Below are positions 61,001 through 64,000 of a stretch of 64,000 nt of DNA, piece by piece. Origin of the DNA: Alviniconcha marisindica. Lineage: Eukaryota > Mollusca > Gastropoda > Provannidae. The stretch's first letter is position 1. Each line of letters opens with the position of its first letter. The translations under genes were made by a program, and so were the position numbers. The stretch lies in NCBI GenBank assembly GCA_018857735.1, contig JABMCL010000953.1, forward strand, positions 107,501 through 171,500, read 5' to 3'. The notes beneath the pieces were generated by a model that was not told the DNA's origin, made no database searches, and saw only the letters and a list, made by a program, of their open reading frames with translations.

Positions 61001-63732
61001 TGAGCGCTGGGGTCAGTGTACATGGTGTTCAGGCAGTAGGCTTGTTGATGGGTTGGTTTGTAGATGGTCGGTCCATGCTGTGTGCAGCGTGCTGCCATAA
61101 CACTGCTACTTGCTGTGACACATTCAGGTCATTTGTTTTTTAAAATTCTTTCTGTCCATTCCTTTTCTTCTTTTCTGTCTTCTTTTTTATAATTTAAACT
61201 CAAATTGATAAATAGATAGGTTGACGATACCAGCATGACTTTGCATTGTATGCTTTTTTAACAAGGAAAGTATCAAAGAGACTAATTCTTTGAGTATTTT
61301 GGTTTGATGTTTGTGTTTCACTGTATGTATTTTATATAAATTTGTTTGGACAGGTTTATAGGTTTGGCTTGATAATTTTATACATGAAAAGGGATGATAG
61401 TTTTATATATGAAAATGGATTTAAAGTGTGTGTTTACACATGACGGAGTTTGATTATCCTGTAGTGACCCAGCGTGGTCTACAGGGCATTCAGATACAGA
61501 TGAGTACCTGGCGAAAAGCAGATCAACTTTTTATTCAGGGAGAGACTGGTGAAACCAAGAGGAATCATAAACTTGCAGTTCAAAGGCACCAAAAACAGCA
61601 ATAAAAAAAGTGAATCCTTCACAAATATTAGCTAAACCAGCATAACAGAGCAGGCACAACAGAAATCATCATTTCAGAAATAAAAGCAAAAATCAGTATT
61701 TCAAACAGCCATTACCGCAACAACAACCCCAACAAAAACACTCAAACAAAAATGAACATTTCAAAAAGAGCAGCTGAAACAAGGGCAGTGAGTGCAAAGA
61801 ATGGAAAGGAGTATGCTTCTCCTGCTGTTGTGAATTCTGCCCTTCTCATTTCTGCCTTAGTGGTACATTCAGCTTCATTTTGTTCCCGATCAACTTCCAT
61901 TGTTTAGTGCTATTTGACTCTGATGTGAATGTTTAGTGCTGTTTGCCCCTGATGTGATTGTTAAGTGCTGTTTGCCCCTGATGTGATTGTTAAGTGCTGT
62001 TTGCCCCCAATGTGAATGTTTAGTGCTGTTTGCCCTCGATGTGAATGTTTAGTGCTGTTTGCCCCTGATGTGATTGTTAAGTGCTGTTTGCCCCTGATGT
62101 GAATGTTTAGTGCTGTTTGCCCCTGATGTGAATGTGTAGTGCTGTTTGCCCCTGATGTGAATGTTTAATGCTGTTTTCCCCCGATGTGAATGTTTAGTGC
62201 TGTTTTCCCCCAATGTGAATGTTTAGTGCTGTTTGCCCCTGATGTGAATTTTAAGTGCTGTTTGCCCCTGATGTGAATGTTTAATGCTGTTTTCCCCCGA
62301 TGTGAATGTTTAATGCTGTTTTCCCCCGATGTGAATGTTTAGTGCTGTTTGCCCCTGATGTGAATTTTAAGTGCTGTTTGCCCCTGATGTGAATGTTTAA
62401 TGCTGTTTGCCCCTGATGTGAATGTTTAGTGCTGTTTGCCCCTGATGTGAATTTTAAGTGCTGTTTGCCCCTGATGTGAATGTTTAATGCTGTTTGCCCC
62501 TGATGTGAATGTTTAGTGCTGTTTGCCCCTGATGTGAATGTTTAAGTGCTGTTTGCCCCTGATGTGAATGTTTAATGCTGTTTGCCCCGATGTGAATGTT
62601 TAGTGCTGTTTGCCCCTGATGTGAATTTTAGTGCTGTTTGCCCCTGATGTGAATGTTTAGTGCTGTTTGCCCCTGATGTGAATGTTTAGTGCTGTTTGCC
62701 CCTGATGTGAATGTTTAGTGCTGTTTGCCCCTGATGTGAATGTTAAGTGCTGTTTGCCCCTGATGTGAATGTTTAGTGCTGTTTGCCCCCAGTGTGAATG
62801 TTTAGTGCTGTTTGCCCCTGATGTGAATTTTAAGTGGTGTTTGCCCCTGATGTGAATGTTTAGTGCTGTTTGCCCCCAGTGTGAATGTTTAGTGCTGTTT
62901 GCCCCTGATGTGAATGTTTAGTGCTGTTTGCCCCTGATGTGAATGTTTAGTGCTGTTTGCCCCTGATGTGAGGAAGTGCTGAGGTTGGCGGGCATGGACT
63001 ACCCATAATTTCTTGATCCCTCAGGTGTCGGACCTGCGCCAGCAGCTGGAGAGAGAGGACGAGGGGAAACCCAGCGAAGAGTCTAAGGTCATCAATCCCA
63101 AGTTCCTTTGCGATGCGCTGCTGGCCATCTGCACTGTAGAGAAGGTGGATGCCAAGGATGCAGAAGCCATTGCCATGGCAACACTGCTTCCAGCTCACCA
63201 CCCCTACATCAGTTAGTACTCGATCCCCTTTTTGTCAGCACTCCATTTGGTGCTAATGGCATCATCAACCTCTTAAAGGCAACTGTGAAAGTGAAACTGT
63301 CTCGTGATAGACTTGAAACATGTTAGTGTACTCTGTGAATGATTTGGTTCAAACATGGTGATGTACTCAGTGAATGACAGTTAAACCCAACACTTCAACA
63401 ATTGTATGCTCTCTGGTGGTAGGAGAGACGCAGCACCCCCCCCCCCCCACTCCTTTACAGCTGCTTCACTTTGTTTTGGGGCTACTGTACAGTGCTGGGT
63501 CAGATAGAGGTAAGCCATGGTGAGGTACTGCATGTTGTATGTGGTGTGCTGTACATGGTGATGTACTACATGTTGTACATGGTGATGTTCTATGTGTGTT
63601 ACACCAGTGTACTGCAACCAGGACATGTGGGTGGAGATACTTCAGCGGTTGAAGCTGGACCCTCACAGCTTTGTTCGCAACCATGTCACTGAGTGCCTTG
63701 CTTTTGCCAAGACTGGGGACATTCTGTCTGCT
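41196..63732 (+). CDS. GCN1: GCN1, eIF2-alpha kinase activator, 5' part of gene (18 exons, continues past window)
   Basis: Eighteen coding exons with compatible phases give about 723 residues, the first quarter or so of a protein usually near 2,670. GCN1 is a giant cytosolic HEAT-repeat protein that rides on ribosomes. With GCN20/ABCF3 it activates the kinase GCN2 when tRNAs are uncharged or ribosomes collide, leading to eIF2-alpha phosphorylation. The match is by colinear family blocks from memory: DALKRFAAKI near the start, a TVDLSQYA-like block (VSVDLSQYAADI), SEGKLTVVDQKMSVLQGIG, VHEGTLVHALAMMSLWCSRF, TSAVRNAYL and LKLDPHSFVRNHV. Together they cover the N-terminal helical repeats. The eEF3-like region and the C-terminal RWD-binding region lie beyond the window. 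The start ATG (MAERSSS) is the only reasonable one before a GTAAGT donor. Introns range from 100 bases to about 3.4 kb and are dominated by minisatellites. Confidence 0.95.
41317..41419 (+). CDS. GCN1: GCN1 exon 2
   Basis: Begins after CTTGCAG and encodes SADALKRFAAKITSSS onward to NG, ending phase 1 before GTTAGT. It matches the N-terminal LKRFAxK block of GCN1. Confidence 0.88.
42034..42232 (+). CDS. GCN1: GCN1 exon 3
   Basis: Begins after TTTTCAACAG and encodes ELPEQAVKGIFRFL through SFADSCKKRCAP, ending with two bases of a codon before GTAAAT. The LPExAVKG...RYxDAxSRRA pattern is diagnostic of GCN1. Confidence 0.92.
43130..43785 (+). mobile_element. LINE 3' fragment in GCN1 intron 3
   Basis: Broken frames contain FHWLPIC, SFTCFASVTLL and then CFAYQGPTLWNKLLYNIRHA with SKQLKKRNF, the C-terminal signature of a non-LTR reverse transcriptase of a different family from the copy at 13 kb. 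The tail (43680-43785) has the AAGTGCTTACAGCTC...TTCATTATTACTAT character of molluscan LINE 3' ends. The fragment is truncated and frameshifted. Confidence 0.75.
43870..43978 (+). CDS. GCN1: GCN1 exon 4
   Basis: Begins after TGTTTTCAG, completes the split Cys codon and encodes KSSSGDALYALSWTCIVF through LQQL, phase 0 before GTCAGT. The ALxWTC block matches GCN1. Confidence 0.9.
44427..44525 (+). CDS. GCN1: GCN1 exon 5
   Basis: Begins after TGTGACAG and encodes 33 codons, VVLQSVLVYGAAAV to LVWIS. The donor ATCTCA/GTAATA is itself the start of a 51-base unit tandemly repeated into the intron. Confidence 0.85.
44520..44690 (+). repeat. 51-bp minisatellite starting in GCN1 exon 5 and spanning its donor
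   Basis: Units begin at 44520, 44571, 44622 and (partial) 44673. The first starts ATCTCAGTAATACCCC, where ATCTCA is exon and GTAATA the donor; later ones start ATCTTAGTATCACCC. Each unit also contains CACCAGCCCCTCCTGAAGGG. Confidence 0.93.
45640..45840. repeat. minisatellite, unit about 60 bp, in GCN1 intron 5
   Basis: About three copies of a unit with TGGCTGTATCACAGTTTTCA and CCAGTGTCCATGTGTGCAG, ending about 45 bases before exon 6. Confidence 0.9.
45886..46020 (+). CDS. GCN1: GCN1 exon 6
   Basis: Begins after GTGCTGCAG; 45 codons, VPGSLEKYLTLMEKV to DKYK, phase 0 before GTGCTT. The donor is weak but is supported by the phase match to exon 7. Confidence 0.88.
46190..46775. repeat. two minisatellites in GCN1 intron 6
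   Basis: A 19-base array (CAGTTCATGTGCAGTGAGG, about 13 copies) at 46193-46455 is followed by a 34-40-base array (GCCCATGTTGAAGTCAGTGA ... TGATAGACA, 8 copies) at 46505-46770, about 20 bases from the exon 7 acceptor. Confidence 0.93.
46791..46859 (+). CDS. GCN1: GCN1 exon 7
   Basis: Begins after CTTTGTGCAG; 23 codons, GAYLELYLKQVLASRTRPPH to VV, phase 0 before GTGAGT. It matches the family segment with a helix followed by RxRPP/KPP. Confidence 0.88.
46875..47345. repeat. minisatellite, unit about 60 bp, in GCN1 intron 7
   Basis: The unit is TCACCTACACACTTGACGGG, CTGTGAAAACCACACTTAATT, ACTCATCAGACACATCATTG. About eight copies begin 20 bases after the exon 7 donor. Confidence 0.93.
47445..48060. 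repeat. minisatellite, unit 61 bp, abutting the GCN1 exon 8 acceptor
   Basis: Ten near-identical units (AATATGAAGGTCTCCACTTG, ATACAGTTCGGTTTGCTACA, GAGAGTGGTTTGGTTTGTGTG). The array stops five bases before exon 8. Confidence 0.95.
48066..48174 (+). CDS. GCN1: GCN1 exon 8
   Basis: Begins after TGGAACAG and encodes ESSHEILRHCSHEDFRGQ onward to RNPEIILS, phase 1 before GTGAGT. It corresponds to the LSHxEFKDxxLP...LLRSPE block. Confidence 0.88.
48310..48716. repeat. minisatellite, unit 50 bp, 8 copies, in GCN1 intron 8
   Basis: The unit is CAGATAGCTTGGTGTTCTGC, TGTGTCCCACACCCCTTCCC, ACCCCTCCAG. Every copy ends in a pyrimidine tract followed by CAG, so each looks like an acceptor. Copies are nearly identical. 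Confidence 0.95.
48825..49205. repeat. minisatellite, unit about 24 bp, in GCN1 intron 8
   Basis: Variants of TGGTCTTTCATCAGGGTGG and TCTCTCATCATGATGG alternate; copies are diverged. Confidence 0.9.
49278..49352 (+). CDS. GCN1: GCN1 exon 9
   Basis: Begins after GTACTTTCAG and encodes VGKMLSHVSVDLSQYAADI and KLFG, phase 1 before GTAAGA. The VxLDLSQYA core is highly conserved in GCN1. Confidence 0.92.
49765..50030. mobile_element. palindromic MITE-like element in GCN1 intron 9
   Basis: The left arm (49768-49846) and right arm (49951-50030) are inverted copies of about 80 bases, sharing GAAATAC...GTACAACAAGA...CACCTGGCATG-like blocks. A second left-arm copy lies between them (49850-49925). Direct repeats of about 45 bases (around 49652-49698 and 50053-50099, with TTTGTTGTTTGTTTG) flank the palindrome. 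Confidence 0.7.
50470..50598 (+). CDS. GCN1: GCN1 exon 10
   Basis: Begins after CTTGTTGCAG and encodes a HEAT-type segment from PIVSKDEGTRREAVEG to KYFFAVLN, phase 1. Its last bases and the donor GTAACA form the unit of the minisatellite that follows. Confidence 0.9.
50576..51712 (+). repeat. minisatellite starting in GCN1 exon 10 and spanning its donor
   Basis: The unit of about 26 bases is TTGCTGTTCTCAATG followed by GTAACACATCC or GTAACACTTC. The first copy is the 3' end of exon 10 plus its donor. About 40 copies; late copies (51360-51690) shift to TTGCTGGTCTCAGTG. Many copies read TTCTCAG just before TGGTAAC. Confidence 0.95.
51866..52018 (+). CDS. GCN1: GCN1 exon 11
   Basis: Begins after GACCTTGAG and encodes SEGKLTVVDQKMSVLQGIG through LFLPMLQQE, phase 1 before GTGAGT. 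This is a near-identical family block. The acceptor lacks a strong pyrimidine tract but the reading frame demands it. Confidence 0.92.
52030..53697. repeat. minisatellite, unit about 61 bp, about 27 copies, in GCN1 intron 11
   Basis: The unit is TGACTGCCCTCGCTGTCCCC, ACTGGTGGCTGTATCGGGTC, ACTGTGTGTGTTTGTGACTG. The array starts about 12 bases after the exon 11 donor but shows no exon sequence. Open frames through it encode Cys-rich strings and are not genes. Confidence 0.95.
54040..54850 (+). repeat. minisatellite ending in GCN1 exon 12 and spanning its acceptor
   Basis: The unit of about 44-48 bases is GTAATGTGGTACACTG, TTGTGATTCAG, TCCATGAGGGGACACTGG (or TCCAAGAGG/TCCTTGAGG). About 16 copies precede the real acceptor at 54829. 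The last three copies before exon 12 match its first 18 bases with one difference. Confidence 0.95.
54830..54927 (+). CDS. GCN1: GCN1 exon 12
   Basis: Begins after TGTGATTCAG and encodes VHEGTLVHALAMMSLWCSRF to LWFE, phase 0 before GTCAGT. It aligns residue by residue to the family block VHEGTLVHA. The acceptor and the first 18 or so bases recur throughout the preceding intron. Confidence 0.93.
54970..55120. repeat. (CT)n tract in GCN1 intron 12
   Basis: About 140 bases of CT repeats with TGT and C-run interruptions. Confidence 0.95.
55385..55808. repeat. minisatellite, unit about 67 bp, 6 copies, in GCN1 intron 12
   Basis: The unit is GTTTCAGACTTTGGTGACAA, TCTGTAACTAGCTTCACCCA, GTCATACTTCTTATGGCC plus TTTGTGTAAAGT. 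Confidence 0.94.
56008..56083 (+). CDS. GCN1: GCN1 exon 13
   Basis: Begins after CTCATTGCAG and encodes KGITLKSATSAVRNAYLLC to CFH, phase 1 before GTAACA. It matches the LKTSTSAVRHAYLQC block. Confidence 0.92.
56160..56430. repeat. minisatellite, unit about 37 bp, in GCN1 intron 13
   Basis: Variants of TGTCATTAATATTACTGTGT then CCAGGTGAACTTTGTCA; about seven copies, the last ones nearly identical. Confidence 0.9.
56676..56828 (+). CDS. GCN1: GCN1 exon 14
   Basis: Begins after TTGTTTTCAG and encodes GDTMQQATRVVPLLLQTIER through RLASVDIEA, phase 1 before GTGAGG. It matches the family LLPLLIQTVEKA...LLKLSV segment. Confidence 0.92.
57165..58456. repeat. two minisatellites in GCN1 intron 14
   Basis: A 60-base array (TGTGCACTCAGTAAGACCCT ... 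AGCAGTAGGGTTTAAAGGTG, 3 copies) at 57170-57355 is followed by a long array at 57440-58456. That array has units of 30-50 bases built from GTTCATGTCACTGTGGTATC and TACATCCCTGCCCCCT. Confidence 0.93.
58535..60216 (+). repeat. minisatellite ending in GCN1 exon 15 and spanning its acceptor
   Basis: The unit of about 43 bases is GTAACTGTGTTCATGG, TGATGATTGCAG, AAACCAGTGTGTGTG. About 40 copies precede the true acceptor at 60210. The last six carry AAGCC in place of AAACC; one at 58844 reads ACACCA, identical to the exon start. Confidence 0.95.
60211..60303 (+). CDS. GCN1: GCN1 exon 15
   Basis: Begins after TGATTGCAG and encodes TKLGPFWAMILDSSKQWI to ASAADE, phase 1 before GTAAGT. It matches the family segment with FWxxIxDxxKQxFxSEKFL. 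The acceptor and first six exon bases recur about 40 times upstream. Confidence 0.93.
60527..60770 (+). repeat. partial tandem duplication of the GCN1 exon 16 acceptor region
   Basis: CTGCTGTTCAG followed by CCCTGTGCAGTCTG at 60530-60552 copies the true junction at 60745-60769. In between, CTTGCTGTCTAG at 60643-60654 and several TCTGGTGTCTTCAGACCATC blocks are further diverged copies. Confidence 0.88.
60756..60991 (+). CDS. GCN1: GCN1 exon 16
   Basis: Begins after CTGCTGTCCAG and encodes 78 codons from LCSLVSVAQRLILDFPNK through SVLDTQN, phase 0 before GTGAGT. It is a HEAT-like segment with VRxHSxxAVRKLL, matching the GCN1 VRRQAQQTVRKLL block. Confidence 0.92.
61905..62972. repeat. minisatellite, unit about 34 bp, about 31 copies, in GCN1 intron 16
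   Basis: The unit is TGTGAATGTTTAGTGCTGTT then TGCCCCTGA. Variants TTAAG and CCCCCA are spread through the array. It stops about 55 bases before exon 17 and does not include the acceptor. Confidence 0.95.
63025..63211 (+). CDS. GCN1: GCN1 exon 17
   Basis: Begins after GATCCCTCAG and encodes an acidic segment (VSDLRQQLEREDEGKPSEES) followed by KFLCDALLAIC and LLPAHHPYI, phase 1 before GTTAGT. It corresponds to the family stretch ending ISHHPSL. Confidence 0.9.
63608..63732 (+). CDS. GCN1: GCN1 exon 18, last exon in window
   Basis: Begins after TACACCAG and encodes YCNQDMWVEILQRLKLDPHS through GDILSA, phase 0 before GTAAGT. It matches the family LWPALLARMKIDPEAF block. The following exons lie outside the window. 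Confidence 0.9.
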
Positions 63733-64000
63733 GTAAGTTGGTGTGTGTGTTGGAGGGGGTGGTGGTGGTGGTTACATGCATAATCAGATGGCCTGTTACA
63801 GTAACATTGGGCATTTCTGCAGCATGTCAGCTGGGATGAGCATGCTGTAGCTGTGTGCACTAAGGAAAATCATGAAGGGAATTGGTTGATGGGGGGGGGG
63901 GGCAAGCTGTAACACCAAAGTCTGTGACAAAATACAGCATACAGCAACCCTTTAACTTGCATACTTTCCCAATCAGTTGAGTGATATTTATGTGGTGCAA

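Overview
This is a eukaryotic window, almost certainly animal. It holds two conserved, intron-rich protein genes in the same orientation with canonical GT-AG introns, and a very large load of microsatellites, minisatellites and decayed transposons. The LINE, SINE-like and THAP/TIR remnants, together with long (CA)n and (CT)n tracts, suggest a mollusc, perhaps a marine gastropod. That placement is an impression from repeat style and protein similarity, not a demonstrated assignment.

Layout. Positions 1-12.7 kb contain no recognisable gene: they are nearly continuous tandem repeats (at least seven minisatellite arrays with units of about 24-52 bp plus several dinucleotide tracts) and two tRNA-derived SINE-like insertions. 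At 12.7-13.7 kb lies the 3' part of a LINE on the minus strand. From about 14.1 kb the sequence is less repetitive and may hold the promoter and an untranslated first exon of a Yippee-like gene, whose four coding exons lie between 19692 and 24031 and encode a complete 115-residue protein. The 24-33 kb stretch is T-rich, has several AATAAA signals and no convincing coding exon; it may be long 3' UTR plus intergenic DNA. At 33790-35269 is a 1.48-kb element with terminal inverted repeats, TTAA ends and a broken THAP domain. At 36.65-39.5 kb (minus strand) is a broken Mutator-like transposase gene interrupted by two minisatellites. From 41196 to the right edge runs the 5' part of GCN1: 18 coding exons giving about 723 residues, with the gene continuing past the window.

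Main observation. In both genes several intronic minisatellites are not placed at random. Their repeat unit contains a copy of the adjoining splice site together with a few to about 20 bases of the adjoining exon. This is seen at YPEL coding exon 3 (acceptor) and at GCN1 exons 5 and 10 (donors) and 12, 15 and 16 (acceptors), with exon 8 a weak further candidate. Each of these introns therefore carries from one to about 40 near copies of its own splice junction. In several arrays the unit carries both a GTAA-type donor-like and a CAG acceptor-like sequence, and at exons 12 and 15 the segment between them would be an in-frame microexon. The same expansion is seen inside the transposase reading frame. 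I know of no named system that fits this; splicing outcomes cannot be judged without RNA data.

The YPEL protein is a small zinc-binding nuclear/centrosomal-type protein, and GCN1 is the ribosome-associated HEAT-repeat activator of the GCN2 stress kinase. They share orientation, but the sequence shows no functional link between them.
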